64,000 nt of DNA from Branchiostoma floridae (taxonomy: Eukaryota > Chordata > Leptocardii > Amphioxiformes > Branchiostomatidae). Below, in pieces: positions 47,491 to 58,896 of the stretch; within the stretch, counting starts at the first letter, position 1, and each line of letters begins with the position of its first letter. Location: positions 27,918,445 to 27,982,444 of the forward strand of contig NC_049984.1 in the NCBI RefSeq assembly GCF_000003815.2. The letters run 5' to 3'. The notes under the pieces were generated by a model. The model saw nothing but the letters and a program-made list of their open reading frames with translations. It did not search any database and was not told the DNA's origin. A program made the position numbers and the translations under genes.

Positions 47491-47495
47491 AAGAA

Positions 47496-47687
47496 TCAAT
47501 GCGCTTTTGCTATGATCTGGCGGGAAGACAGATCAACCAAGTCTATTTTACGTCTCTGTAGAATGTCATCTGCACGAATAGGAGTCAATGGAGCTTTGTT
47601 CCAAAAGAAGCTGTAACTGCAGTGACCTCTGGTATCTCTTTTCTCAACTGGTGGACTTCGCGCCGTCTTACTGCATACCCAAGTCAT
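47496..47687 (-). CDS. Candidate exon downstream of the MATH-like exon
   Basis: Open minus segment with HCSYSFFWNKAPLTPIRADD then ILQRRKIDLVDL, closing at a stop. Its place after the MATH-like exon and its F-W-x-K-A content would suit the second half of a MATH domain, but the match is weak. Confidence 0.3.
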   Translation of the reverse strand: MTWVCSKTARSPPVEKRDTRGHCSYSFFWNKAPLTPIRADDILQRRKIDLVDLSSRQIIAKAH

Positions 47688-47784
47688 TGTAGAGCCTTGA
47701 AAATCTCGTCTGCAGATTCAGCTTTTCTTTGATGAAATAGGTATTTAATATCCAAGGCAGAAAATAACAACATTCATAACATAC

Positions 47785-47999
47785 CTAGCCATCACAATGG
47801 CAGAGTTGCCACTCTTCATCCCAAGGAAGACACCTAGGTGCCTCCTCGAATCCCTGTTTGTTGGTAGTATAAACAGGGTCCACTCGTGGTCTCCCGCCTC
47901 GAAAGTGGGACTTCTGGATTCCCTGGTGGCGTCCTCCAATGTCCACGTGTAACTGGCAAGACTGCCATTCATATGGACTGTGCTGCCTTCATGAATAGC
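47785..47999 (-). CDS. MATH/TRAF-like domain exon (USP7-type)
   Basis: Acceptor AAATTTCTGCAG at 47999 and donor GGCTAG/GTATGT at 47785. The frame reads GSLASYTWTLEDATRESRSP, then TFEAGDHEWTLFILPTNRD and HLGVFLGMKSGN. The pattern Y-x-W-x-(L/I) ... S-P-x-F-x-x-G-x-x-x-W-x-L-x-x-x-P ... H-L-x-(V/L)-(F/Y)-L is the first half of a MATH domain, which binds substrates or partners in USP7, TRAF and SPOP proteins. Whether it is host or TE-captured is unknown; the neighbours are TE relics on the same strand. Confidence 0.6.
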
Positions 48000-48009
48000 C
48001 TGCAGAAAT

Positions 48010-49350
48010 TTAAAAGAACATACCATATATTAGGCAATCTGTTGATATATGTTAAAAACAAACAATAAGTACATTGTGTAGAGTTTAGTACTACTCACGG
48101 TCCTGCAAGACCGACGAGTGCTTTACGGTGTTGAATACAGCTACAGCATAGTTAATTTTTTCAGTACCAAACTTTGAAAGCAAGGCAGCATTAATCATTT
48201 GCAGTTAAACATAGGATATCTCTATACCTACACAGACAAAAGGAATTTAAAAATCCTGTTACTATAAAAAATGGACCATTACACACTGGTACACTCCCCA
48301 AAAAATTAAACATCCAAAACTCATCCCAGTTCATCTTTGTGCATTTCTCAAAACACACATTTCTTAATCGTTTGTCCGATGTTTTATCACACTTCCTACC
48401 TTTAATTGGAGTTAGATTAAGACTTAATATTACTTATATGATGTAACGTGCACGTCATCCATGAAAGCACTAAGACTAAACTTTTTTCAAGTACAACGTA
48501 CACGTGTGTATACAATGTCTTACATAATTGTAGAATCCATGGTTGGAAATCACTAGTGCTGTTGACCTCAGGGAACACCTGGTCTCCTTCTCCATGGAGA
48601 CTTGAAAAAGCACTGCCACTGGACCGCAACCACGATGCCATTGCGCCCTTGCTTTTCTCCATGATCCGCCGCCCTCTTTACCTGGCGGGCATCTTGGCCA
48701 AGCAGTCATCGTAGTGAGCTGTATCAAAACATTATTGACATTGTACATATATCACAATTTTTGTGATGCATTTTGTCTTGTTCAGAGCCGTCTATAAACT
48801 TACTTATACATTCCATCACATCAGGATGATATTACCGGTTTCACAACGATACGCGGGTTTCCATGGTGTTAAGAACTTTACATGCATATGCTGGGAAAAT
48901 TTTCGTTATATCCCTAAATCGCGTGAAATAAGCATGAAGAGTAGGGAAGACACGGAAATGAAATTCATGAGCACTTTTCCATCGTTTCAGTAGAGAGGGA
49001 GTACTTTGCGACAGTGTTCCGTGGAGTTGTTCAAAGACTATCTTCTCTCTAACACGATGATGATGATGTTGGCAGGCATGACTTCTAAGGCTTGTTTTGT
49101 GTTGTGATAGAAGCCATGCGCATGCGAGGGAATGTGTCCTGGTACGGAGACAAAAACACTTCATCTTTTTTTACAGGGGTGACGGGACCAGCAGCGGTCT
49201 TGAACACTGGTTCCACATCCTTCAGGTGAATGATTGTTCTTCAGCTCTGTTGCTCTATATAAATTTTTCTTCATCCTTCTTACGACCCAGACGTCTGGCG
49301 TGAAGATACACAGACTGTAAGTAATGAAATGTACAGGACCCGCGGTACCA
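48010..49350. other. Spacer with one doubtful minus exon
   Basis: 48681-48718 minus (HYDDCLAKMPA between TTTGATACAG and CCAG/GTAAAG) may be a tiny exon. The rest has short ORFs only, some overlapping on both strands at 48417-48748. Confidence 0.3.
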
Positions 49351-49355
49351 AAAAC

Positions 49356-49560
49356 TTATTCAATAGCAACCCAATTGGCACCCCCTTCATCACACATGAA
49401 TCCTTTAGGGTTGAAAATATAGGATTTGTTTTGGGTAATAGATTGTAGTGCCTCATTGAACAGTGTCCAGAGGAGAACTATAGATTCTGTATCTTCCTCT
49501 CCTTGTATCTCTGATGTTGCTAGCTTGACAATCTTACGAAGCAATTTTGAATTATTTGTT
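49356..49560 (-). pseudogene. MULE-like transposase fragment
   Basis: The minus frame reads LLWTLFNEALQSITQNKSYI then FNPKGFMCDEGGANWVAIE, stops at TAA, and goes on in frame with VFGT. F-x-x-x-F-N-E-x-L ... F-N-P-x-G-(W/F)-x-x-D-x-x-G-A-N is the second catalytic-Asp region of a MULE-like transposase family found in aquatic animals. The TAA shows the copy is dead. Confidence 0.5.
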
Positions 49561-49566
49561 GTCTTT

Positions 49567-49720
49567 GAAGTATTTGTTGAAAAACGGCATGTGATTTACC
49601 ACAACCGTTACCATGTCCTCTCTCATAGAGGAGCGGTCTTCTTTACTTGGCGAAAACTCCTGGAGGGGAACAGCCAGTATGTCAGCTATGGGTTGGTCAT
49701 CCGGTAGGTTTTGTTCGCAT
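49567..49720 (-). CDS. Open segment upstream of the MULE-like fragment
   Basis: A clean minus frame encodes LPDDQPIADILAVPLQEFSP then MREDMVTVVVNHMPFFNKYF and ends at TAA 49567. It is possibly an N-terminal part of the same element; family not recognised. Confidence 0.35.
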
Positions 49721-49729
49721 GTACAAAAT

Positions 49730-50200
49730 GGTGATCCCAGTGGCTATTTTTGGGAGGTTTTATGGCGGACCTCTTGGCGTATGTCTACATTGCTCCTGAA
49801 ACAAGCACACCTGCTTCTTGAGGTTCCAATAGAGGCGAGGAGGTCATAAAGGTCGGGAGGGGGAGATGTGGCCACCTCCTCCTATTTGTGCTCCAGGATG
49901 AGTCCATGTTGCCGTTCCTGCCCCTTAAACTCTGATGCCGTGAAAGCTTTTAAACGGATCCATAAGAAGTACCCACTTCTTCAAATTAAATAAAAAGTGA
50001 TCCTGCACATTAAATAATAAAGCAGAAAAAGGACTTGCATGACAAGTGAAGCATACGATAGTTCATCCAGAGATTTGTATTTTTTAGTGATGATGTAGCG
50101 AAATTGCGGGGTTCTATGCGCGTGCAGACACCTTTTGCATTAAAACTTAAACGGCGAGTGCGCCGTTCCTGACATCCGTATATTCCGCCAGACATAACTT
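49730..50200. other. No supported gene
   Basis: Spacer between the MULE-like fragment and the next exon pair. Confidence 0.35.
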
Positions 50201-50202
50201 AC

Positions 50203-50346
50203 CTGCATACAACTAAGATGCTTGCTTGCAGTTGCCCAGTGGTGATCCACGGCCTCTGCTGATTTGAAGAGTGGGATGCCATCAATATCAAGGCCAGCTG
50301 CTCCACTGAACTCGGCGATGATGGCCTCAACCACTGATGCAGTCTC
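50203..50346 (-). CDS. Exon of an amphioxus-type TE-like ORF, C-terminal part
   Basis: Exactly 48 codons between AAATGTTACAG and ATGCAG/GTAAGT. It reads ASVVEAIIAEFSGAAGLDID, then GIPLFKSAEAVDHHWATAS and HLSCMQ. The G-(V/I)-P-L-F-(K/R) ... W ... K-H-L-x-C-(I/M)-Q order matches an uncharacterised multi-copy family I associate with amphioxus and corals. The exon at 50480-50648 is probably its upstream neighbour. Confidence 0.45.
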
Positions 50347-50479
50347 CTGTAACATTTACAAATAAAAAATGTTTTCAAACATTTTTATGATTAGATGTTT
50401 TAATACATAAGTTCAGTAAAGAAGATCAATAGTGATACATGATTCATACACATGTCATTTATGCATACATTTTTCTGAA

Positions 50480-50648
50480 CATATCTCAACACCTCGGGTG
50501 ACGCGCCTGACGTAGGCCTTGATTCTGTGGGGCTTCAGGAAGTGAATCATCTCCTCATCACTGTGATTGGTGTAGAGGTCGGGGTTGCCGTTCCTGACTG
50601 CCTGCACCAGCAGCATCATGTCATCCCTGTTGTAGGCCAGCAGTGCCC
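50480..50648 (-). CDS. Upstream exon of the same TE-like ORF
   Basis: Acceptor TTAATTGGCAG at 50648, then LLAYNRDDMMLLVQAVRNGN and MIHFLKPHRIKAYVRRVTRG. The basic Y-V-R-R-x-T-R-G block followed by acidic/helical sequence is the family hallmark. The 3' splice limit is unclear. Confidence 0.45.
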
Positions 50649-50659
50649 CTGCCAATTAA

Positions 50660-51360
50660 GGCACTCATGAAGGCTGGGTACGAGTGGTGCGGTTGTACAC
50701 TACAAGCGAAAACGTGCCTTTGTGGGGATTGATTAATCATAGTTTTTAATTGCTATAAAAAAAGAACCAGTGTCTATTTGACGTTGGCATTTTTTCCCCA
50801 CGATATAGGGTAATGTGCTCCACATAGAATGAAAAATCTGCAAAAATTTCACGTAGCTTCATTATGAACACGCCCATTTTAACCATGAATTATAACAGAA
50901 GTCTTTGGGAAGAAGAAACTCAGCAATGAGACCTTAAAGACGCCCAGCCTATGTTGGCTTACCTCTAAAACACACACCAACATGTAGTTTACATGAAAAA
51001 AGGATTACAACATAAGTGAACTTAAGATACATAATCAATAAAATTTAAAGTTTTCTTGTATTACTAAGTGTATCTGCTATATGTGAACCAGGGCTGTCTC
51101 CAGCTTTGAATGTTTTTCTGTCCCAGTCATTGTTTGGGAGTCTATGTTGTTGCTTTCCTTTAAATTTACAAAAATACATCTTAAAAGGTTTCATGTCATG
51201 ATTTTGGGGACGGATGGGGTTCTGTCCGGTGTTATCGTGTTACAAGCAAATTTCTATCCTGGGACCTAGATGGGTCCTGGAGACAGCCCTGATGTGAACT
51301 AAAAGGATTATAATACAAAAGCAAATTGATGTGAGAAGAACACTCTCACTGGTACTTACT
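50660..51360. other. No supported gene
   Basis: AT-rich intron-like spacer. Confidence 0.4.
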
Positions 51361-51440
51361 CTCGCATGATGTTGTCTACCAAAGGCTGGGGTAACAGTGC
51401 CTGGTCAGGCTCCATATCACCTCTCATGTACACCAACAGG
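51361..51440 (-). CDS. Small candidate exon
   Basis: Open minus segment with MEPDQALLPQPLVDNIMRE running into the donor GAGA/GTAAGT. Unrecognised; lies in line with the exons on either side. Confidence 0.3.
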
Positions 51441-51727
51441 CTTGATTTTACAGTCAAGGACATGTTACATTTAGTATTGAACAAAAACAATGTATAAAAA
51501 TGAAATGACATCTTAAAGTTTTATATCTTCTCAGAGCCAGCTATTACTCCAACACATATTGTGGATGATTCTTATTTGTTTACTTTGATCTTAAACGATG
51601 GGGTTGCAGCCTCAAAGCTCTAGTCAAAGCTGTTATCTACTTTAATACCAAGAAATAAATTACATAAACTTAAATAATGCAAAATAGGGATCAAGCATAT
51701 GTACAGAGGAAGGATATTTGGTTTTAC

Positions 51728-51824
51728 TTCTCCACTGTTGATTGATTTCAGGATAGTGGTCCACATCCGAGTGGCATCTTCCTTCTTCTGTAGAGTAAAG
51801 CAGCCATTTGCCTTTAGCACTGTC
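51728..51824 (-). CDS. Small candidate exon
   Basis: Between ATTGTAG and the donor GAGAA/GTAAAA one frame reads TVLKANGCFTLQKKEDATRM then WTTILKSINSGE. Unrecognised. Confidence 0.35.
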
Positions 51825-52185
51825 CTACAATAAAAAGTTTCTAAAGTACACTTGGCGGTGAAGGTTTTCAAAGTTGAAAGATTAATATCTGAAGGTAATA
51901 TCTATATATATTTCACAGTTGAAAGATAACTGTCTAAAAAGTAATATCTATCTTTCTCTCTCTCTAAATATATATTAATGAGAATATCATATGGCACTAG
52001 GAATATACTTGATAACAGTCTACAAAATAAGACAAAGCATGTATGTAAAGATAGAGTAATAAGTAATAAGTAACATGCTTCAGTCCATGAAATAAATAAA
52101 ACTCAAACTTTGATTTTCATTTATTAAAAACACACAAGTCATTACAAGTCCTTTCCTGCATTTGGTAGACAAACAACTCTGTCCT

Positions 52186-52293
52186 CTAGGACAACAACCT
52201 TAAGCTTGAGTCGATGTCATCAGCCTCCAAACTCTCTTCCATGCCTGGCCCACAAGTTATTGTAACCTTACCAACCACCTTCAGGGATGACTC
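52186..52293 (-). CDS. Candidate terminal exon
   Basis: Acceptor ACTTATGCAG at 52293, then 35 sense codons (VVGKVTITCGPGMEESLEAD ...) and TAG at 52186. An exon with a stop here means the exons further downstream belong to another transcript, or this one is a pseudo-exon. Confidence 0.3.
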   Translation of the reverse strand, partial: ESSLKVVGKVTITCGPGMEESLEADDIDSSLRLLS

Positions 52294-52299
52294 CTGCAT

Positions 52300-52950
52300 A
52301 AGTAAACACCGTTAAAGGTATTAAAATTTACAGTCAGAAGAACAATTAATCATCAGTACTTAACATATCCATTTCACAATGTACTATTCCAATATGAACC
52401 ATGGAAAATTCTGTATAACTGTAAAGTTACAATGTGTGTTTGAGTTTAAAGTCAACATGTAGAAGATGTTAACACATACATGTATAACAGGCAAACCAGT
52501 CTACATATGCATGAGCTGCGGAAAAGAAAAAAATGAGCCAGAAATTAAAATAGAACATGTAGAAATCTACCAGGAGCAAAAAACCTAGTAACTGTACACT
52601 AGGACATTTGTGAAATTAGCAAGAAGTAAAGGGTTATTGATCTCTGGTTGTTCAATTTTATGTATAATGCAAGATTGTTGTATTAAAAATCATGTTACAG
52701 ATATGTTGTTACCCCTACCATGTACTGTGTCATCATAGCATATGACATATCATACAATACCAAGGAGGTTATTTTCCTGTACATGAAATGTCCTTGACTA
52801 CACCTAACCATTGAATGTGTCATCATAGCATAACAATACATACTGTCAAATTTCCTTATCGTTATGAACAAAAGGAATAGACATTCATGTAGGTCCAGAG
52901 AAAAGTATTTGTAAACCTCATTGGTACAAGTAATTGAACACAGACAGATA
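52300..52950. other. No supported gene
   Basis: AT-rich spacer. TGTGTCATCATAGCATA occurs twice (about 52726 and 52816). Confidence 0.4.
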
Positions 52951-52962
52951 TAGAGCAGACCT

Positions 52963-53042
52963 TAGCGTGGTGCGACGGCCATTGATGCATAGTATGGTGG
53001 AGGTGGTTTCTTCTCTATGATCTCGTGGAAGGATCGATCAGT
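52963..53042 (-). CDS. Candidate terminal exon
   Basis: Acceptor ATCTCCCCACAG at 53042, then DRSFHEIIEKKPPPPYYASM and a stop. The Pro run followed by Tyr is striking but not diagnostic. Confidence 0.35.
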
Positions 53043-53276
53043 CTGTGGGGAGATATTGAAAAAGATTGTGGTAGTTAGACAAATCACACAATATATAGAG
53101 TTGTTCAAAATGGTGTGTAGGAAATCGATGATGGATGTTGAAATCCACAATAAGGAACAAAGCAATTTATAAAACATAAATCACTAGGTTTGAATTTTAC
53201 AATTTCTAGTTTTATTTAGTACACTCAGTCTGATAATCATATGCAAAAAGTGATAGAGTATTTCTTGAGGTCATAC

Positions 53277-53488
53277 CACTTTTGCGCAACAACTGCATAT
53301 GTTGATGCCAGGCGTGCTAATTTTATGTTGTCAGCGCTGGACATCTCTCGCAGGAGATCTGCCTTTACTGAATCAATGGATTGTTGTTGTCTGGCCAATT
53401 CTGGTCCCAGAGCGATGAGTTGGCGTATATCCCCTGATGCCCTTGCTTGCAGATCGGACAGGAGTGTCTTGTCTTCTATGATCAGGCA
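53277..53488 (-). CDS. Candidate coiled-coil exon
   Basis: Acceptor ATGCAATTAG at 53488 and donor AAAGTG/GTATGA at 53277. The open frame includes EDKTLLSDLQARASGDIRQL, then LARQQQSIDSVKADLLREMS, a heptad-like helix. It does not join the exon at 52963-53042 in phase directly, so another exon would be needed between them. Confidence 0.4.
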
Positions 53489-53499
53489 CTAATTGCATT

Positions 53500-54050
53500 C
53501 AACCAAATGGAACTAAAACTTGACTGTACATCAAAGACTTACAAAGCTTTCCTGGATTTGTTACCATGTGATGATCTGCATCACAAATGCATGACTTTCC
53601 CCTGAACCTCTGAGAAACTATGAAATTGATGTCTCACTTGTCATGCAAATTTTGTCCATTACTGTTTCCCTCCAAATTTATACATAAAATGCATCTGAAA
53701 AGCATACCATTTACTACTGTAACAGTATTAAAAAAAGTTTTCATGATAAAGTAAGCATCTTTATTGGCATCATTTTGTCAAAATACAATCCTCCTTAACT
53801 AACATAAGGCAAATATCTTGCCATCAATCAATTTCATGTATCTTCAAGTTATGCTAAACGTAAAGGTATCTTTCGTGTAAGCTTATCTTCCTCTGGTCAT
53901 GAGGAGAAAGGCAGACAGTTTGTACAGGCTTAATGTAGTGGGAAAGTTCCTGAACTGATTTCTTCCCGGGAAAGGTCGCCAAGTCTGTCTAGTCTTTCCC
54001 CTCTTGGAGGCTTGAACTGTGAACTTTGTTTCAAATATTTACGATCGTTC
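53500..54050. other. No supported gene
   Basis: AT-rich spacer. Confidence 0.4.
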
Positions 54051-54056
54051 CCTGTT

Positions 54057-54254
54057 CTATAACGAGCATGCATATATCGAGCTCCTTGCGCCGGTGTCCA
54101 GTCTCCAGCCCTCGGTCTCCACGTCCCAGCCGGCAACGATGTTTGAGTTTTCACGTTGTCTCTGCATGCAGGCCTGGACGGGACAGATGGTTTCAAGAAG
54201 TTGGACATGGACCTCCAAACATCTCCATGCTTCATCTATGCAATGTTCAGCCAT
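54057..54254 (-). CDS. Candidate ORF, unknown product
   Basis: The minus frame reads CIDEAWRCLEVHVQLLETIC then VAGWDVETEGWRLDTGA and stops. A second open minus segment upstream (54480-54600, VRISVSDWASEKTAMEEAAK) may belong to it. Two other frames are also open here, so the choice is uncertain. Confidence 0.3.
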   Translation of the reverse strand: MAEHCIDEAWRCLEVHVQLLETICPVQACMQRQRENSNIVAGWDVETEGWRLDTGARSSIYACSL

Positions 54255-54861
54255 ATTGGATATACGGATATGAGTTCACGTTGAGAACATAAGTCACTTA
54301 CTACTGCATAGATTAGGGAGTTTGTTAGTATGTAGTACCCACCTATGTAATCCTGTCTTGTGATGACATATAAGTGTAGCTTGCTGGAGGATAAACTCCA
54401 AATAATCCTTGACAACAAAATGGTTGCCTGGTTCCCGGGATATACTTTTAACCAAGTTCCATTGCCTAAACACAGAAGAAGTAGGTCTATGCTGTAATGG
54501 ACGATCTTCCTCGTGGGGATCAGTTTCTTGGCAGCCTCTTCCATGGCTGTCTTTTCTGATGCCCAATCCGACACAGATATCCTTACATCACTGTGGGACA
54601 CAGTGGATACATTTTTAGATAAAAAAAGACATCTGGAACCTCTGCATGAAGCAATGAATGTTTTTTTGAGTCAACACATGTCATATACATTTCTGGTAAT
54701 GCCACACGATTCAGGAAGCAGTCAAAGCAACTAATCAAGTATTACTAATGGGCCGTAGATTTTATCATAAAACAGACCAGTGTTTGGGTTCATTACGTGT
54801 TTACGTGTTGTACCATTTTTTCTAAGGAGCGGTGCTTCCAAAAACCCAAAGTGAACCTTGC

Positions 54862-54975
54862 TGCGCTTCCTACGTCATCATCCAGCCTCCACCGAATACC
54901 CTCCCCAGACGGAATATGCACAAGCGCCGCCATAAAATAGTCCGTCCGAGAAAGGAAACGTTCTATCAATATGTT
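54862..54975 (+). repeat. Diverged direct repeat, copy B (with 27515-27600)
   Basis: TCCACCGAATACCCTCC followed by CAGACGG and GCCGCCAT, matching copy A. Confidence 0.6.
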
Positions 54976-54979
54976 GATA

Positions 54980-55740
54980 GGTTAGACTGTTTTGCTTTTT
55001 CTTGACTATTTTATTTTGTTATGTGTAATTTTTGACTATATAAGCTTTTCGTAAGTCTTTCATTTGGAGTGTAGCGGCATTCCAGATGTTTACGCGCACC
55101 AATACAGGAGAAATCATTTGGTTCTGTGTGGAATTCAGTCAGTACAGGGCGGCCATTTTTGAGGTGAGGTTGAATATTTCCTACGACAGAATATGTCTTT
55201 GTATTTTAGCTTACCTTTGTCTAGAAAAGTCTTGACAGACTTCTTGTAGTATAGCTGGTTCGGCGGTTATTATGAAATATTAGAGCTTGAAGCTTTTACG
55301 AAGTCCATTTTTCGGAGAACAAAGGACCTGGGTGGCGTGGTCGGGTCACACCGACGCTACTTGTGTTCACTGAATTCTGAATAATCGCCTTGGAGATTAT
55401 TTAAATGTGTATTATATAGAAGGACTAATGTACCGGAGGCCGATTCTGTATCTTTACTTGTGCCAAACATTTATTTATAGTTCTACAGTCACATCTGCTG
55501 AAGTTATGCAATAAAGTATGTATCTCATTCGCACAGATCAACCCGGAGGTGTACAGCATGTCACGTGTGTGGTGGTCTCTGAAGTATGGCAAATCAGCTC
55601 AATATCCAGAGGAGGATGCTGTCACAAATGAACATCTTGAGGAGATCAAAAGCAGCGGCTGTAAATTCTCTTCTGTACACCCAGAGACAAACATAGCACA
55701 GAGCAGAACTATTGGTAATGGCAATATATCCAGCTTACTC
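54980..55740. other. No firmly supported gene
   Basis: A plus ORF at 55549-55974 (MSRVWWSLKYGKSAQYPEED ...) runs into the dispersed repeat at 55745. Only the repeat half is shared with 29 kb, so coding is doubtful. Confidence 0.3.
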
Positions 55741-55744
55741 AGGC

Positions 55745-55870
55745 CAGGGTTTGATAGCCAGGTCTGTTATTACAGCTGTCCAGCCTCTTGGAAACCCAGA
55801 CTTCGGGGACTGTGCCTCTGGTACAGTGGGGGCTGGTTTAGCTTAGTTAGATTGGTTTGCTGGGTGTCAA
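55745..55870 (+). repeat. Dispersed repeat copy B
   Basis: Partner of 29009-29130; same orientation and only scattered differences. Confidence 0.75.
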
Positions 55871-55879
55871 TGCCACAAA

Positions 55880-56740
55880 TAATGTCTCATTCCTTCTGCT
55901 CTTGTTCTAACTCGCACAAAACAAAAACTATAAGAACAATTTTGGAAAAAAAAAAAAAACACATAAATGAATGAAAATTGTACTGATAATGGGGGCTGGT
56001 GATAGTTTTGTTAGGTTTGACTCCTACCTGGCTGGAATTACTCTTATATACTCTACTCTTTTATTTGAGGCAGTGGATTAGCAGCCGTTGCAGGCGTGAA
56101 TTGGTTAAGCATATGTGATATAAGAAAAAAAATACAAAGAGTGTGACCACTTCAACTGTCCTCCTTTTGTACTATTTCCATGTCTTTTTTTAAATTTTCA
56201 TTTTGGTGACCAACGACACGTCCCCCGCCCCCCCCCCCCCTCAATGAAACGGAATGAGCAGACAGACACAGGCTACACATAGATAATTGGTCGGCATAGG
56301 TCCGGCCAATGGCACATGGCATCTCACCCAAATGTTGGCAATAATAGTCCATGAAGGCTGCAGTGATTGCATTGTCTGGAAATGGAAATGTTTAAATATA
56401 CATAAATTTGCATGCAATTGCAAGCTACTTCCGGGAAAATGAGTAACACACAGAGAATAGGTTTTTATCTGAATTCTTACCCAGCTCATCTATAGCCTCC
56501 GCATCCATCAGACCAGCGTGCGAATACTTCTTGTGACACTGAGCAAACAGCCTGAAAGAGTGTTCGTGCTTTTCAGCTGTTGCTCGTGTCTTTGGCACCA
56601 GGGGCAGGTAGGGTACTTCTCCAGGATGTCATTGATGGTTGCGACCACAAAAGATGTTAGCGTATTTATTGCATCCTCCTGTGCACTTAAAAGAACTATC
56701 ACAACAGCAGAAGTCAGCTTACTGATCCCAAGGGGTGGGG
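55880..56740. other. Spacer with homopolymers
   Basis: A-run at about 55949-55961 and a C-run at about 56228-56238. No supported gene. Confidence 0.4.
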
Positions 56741-56749
56741 GGGGGGGGG

Positions 56750-57350
56750 GGGGTGGTAGTATAACTATAAACGCCAATGTGCCCGACCTCGTCGCACAGA
56801 AAACAGATTGGCTGCCCGTCCGGAGCGTAGCGATAACTAGGGTACCGCTGATCACGTTCGTTCGATTAGGGCCTGGTCGCCCCGGACTAGCGTCACTAGG
56901 GCCGGAACGTGGCGCGTTGTACTGCCCATATTGCTCAGCCCTGCGAACCAGAGCTTCGTTCGTCCGAATTAGAGCATCGTTTTTCGCGCGTAGTTCCCTG
57001 ATTGCGCGTCTTAGGTCTTCTTGACCTTGATAGTATCTATACGAAGTGTCCATCGTTCCTTGGGACTCTGTGGACGCACAGGCGCCCCTGGCGCTAGCTT
57101 CTTACGGGTGATCGCCCCCCTGTCAGTCCCCTTACTTCCAGCCGGATGTCCATAAATTTGCATTCCCGGCGTTGTCGGACGTACGCTACTAGGTGCCTAC
57201 TCAAAGTTCTATCTCGGAGGGCCATATCCTCGTCAGTTAATATGCCTGGCCGCTTCTGTTCTGCCCTTCGCGCCAGGCTCTGCAGGGCGAGGGCGTAGTC
57301 ACGACACTCTGCTCTCGTCGGTAGAACTCTGATAGTAGAGTCGTGCAGGG
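56750..57350 (-). pseudogene. Gag-like fragments with degenerate zinc knuckle
   Basis: Down the minus strand: RDYALALQSLARRAEQKRPG and EDMALRDRTLSRHLVAYVR (capsid-like helices), then MDTSYRYYQGQEDLRRAIRE with a coiled coil, then in another frame a knuckle-like CFLCDEVGHIGVYS whose last cysteine is a serine. Frame changes separate the three pieces. No protease or reverse transcriptase follows; a G-run ends the region at 56734-56752. It is best read as an LTR-retrotransposon Gag relic. Confidence 0.55.
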
Positions 57351-57359
57351 AGCAGTGTC

Positions 57360-58600
57360 CCTATATGCACCCCGCAATATGCGGACTATGGTATATATAC
57401 TTGTCTTTTCCCGCACCGAGAGGCAGGCCACCAAATCTGGGCCTCCTCTCACTAATCCTCGAACGAACTAGCGGGATCTCTGCCCGAGAATTATGTCAAG
57501 TTCCTTTCCCGTTGGACAATAACTGTCGGCTGTGCCCCGGGGAGCACCGACTGCCCTAACCCCAACTGTGGGACCCGCCCAACACTTGATACCCGCCCCC
57601 CTGCTGCGAGGCCGGGCGATTGTCGCCCCGGTAGCGGGCAACGTGACCGGCCGCGTACGGGTCGGATCGGCCTGCGACACCCCCGTTGCCATCGACAGTG
57701 GCGTGGACGAACGTATTGTCCACCATCTGAGGGCACGTAAATGGGCATAGAGGCTACCGCTAGGCCACATGTTGTTTGGAAATTCTGCTGTGTATGTGCA
57801 GTCATTCAGGGTTATTGATACAACCTTTGTGATTATTTGGTCGTGGACCACATCTACATAAGTACCAGAGGGCTTGTACCTAGTAATATGTGGGACAGAG
57901 AAAAGGTGGTTCATTATTGTGCTCTTCCCCAGGTGGAATGGGCTCCAAAACATGTACTACAGCATATTGTTATTCTCTTGTAATACACGGACATGGGTCA
58001 ACACACGTGCAGGATTTAGAGCTATGTTGGACATAGCAGATAATTTCCCCAACACAATTAACTTAACGAAATCGCCAAGATTCTCTTTTTTCATACCTGA
58101 TATTAATTGCAAATAAAACGTGCTATATCGAAGAAGGTGTCTATTCCACAACTTTTGTCCACATTTATTTATGGAAGGGTTGCTAATTTAATGTCATTAT
58201 AACAAATTGAAGAAAAAAATCATTGCACAAGGGGTGACCACAATCACACCAACAATACAGGTACATAAACACAATCAGTCCAAATACATCAACAAGGTAC
58301 AAGCGGTAACAATACTACAATGTCTTTGGCAAAAAGTTAATAGTGGTTGTTCAGGGGTTTCCCGTGGCCGCTTGGAGAACAGGATTCACAGTCCACCTGT
58401 CGAGCACGAATCGGACCTGTCGTGGCAGCACGATAGAGTCGGATGCCGGCGCGAACACGAGATGATTGACCGCAGGTGTGTCACATTCAAAAGTCCGACG
58501 TGACACACTTTATGCACACAAGGAGAATCCTTCCCCTCCAGTAAGGTATGAAAAAATACACCCATGTGACAGATGGCCGAGATGTGTAATAGAGGTGATC
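57360..58600. other. GC-rich then AT-rich spacer, no clear gene
   Basis: 57490-57800 is GC-rich with long overlapping ORFs on both strands, consistent with the same dead LTR element, but no domain is recognisable. 57800-58600 is AT-rich. Confidence 0.35.
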
Positions 58601-58602
58601 AG

Positions 58603-58896
58603 TTAGTGCATTAGCATAGGCAAGAGACAATGAGTCATTGCGTTGCCATTTTGTATCTTCAATCGACGCCTTACGGCGTCATCCCTGAGACCGTCTATCA
58701 GTCTATCCCTTAAAGTTCTGTCTCTAACTTGGGCCGTTACGGCGGCTGCGCCTGAGCAGCAGGCCCGGCCATCATCACGGGCCTCTTCATTAATCTTCAT
58801 CACTGCTTCCACCTGGTGGCAATACCGCTTTAAGATGACTGATAAGGCGGCTGGACTTCGATTTCTTCCCATCACCCTGTACTCCGTCTTTTTCAT
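58603..58896 (-). pseudogene. Gag capsid-like fragment
   Basis: The minus ORF contains AAVTAQVRDRTLRDRLIDGL then RDDAVRRRLKIQNG. The motif (L/V)-R-D-R-(L/F)-x-x-G-L-R-D-x-x-(V/I)-R-x-x-L is typical of the Gypsy Gag capsid C-terminus. It differs from the Gag-like pieces at 8.6 and 57 kb, so it is a third element. Truncated on both sides. Confidence 0.55.

Noticed and set aside
56508-57053. 181-codon ORF as one intact protein
   Set aside because: Its second half is low complexity across a G-run, and the zinc-knuckle-like motif lies in another frame; only a Gag relic is supported.
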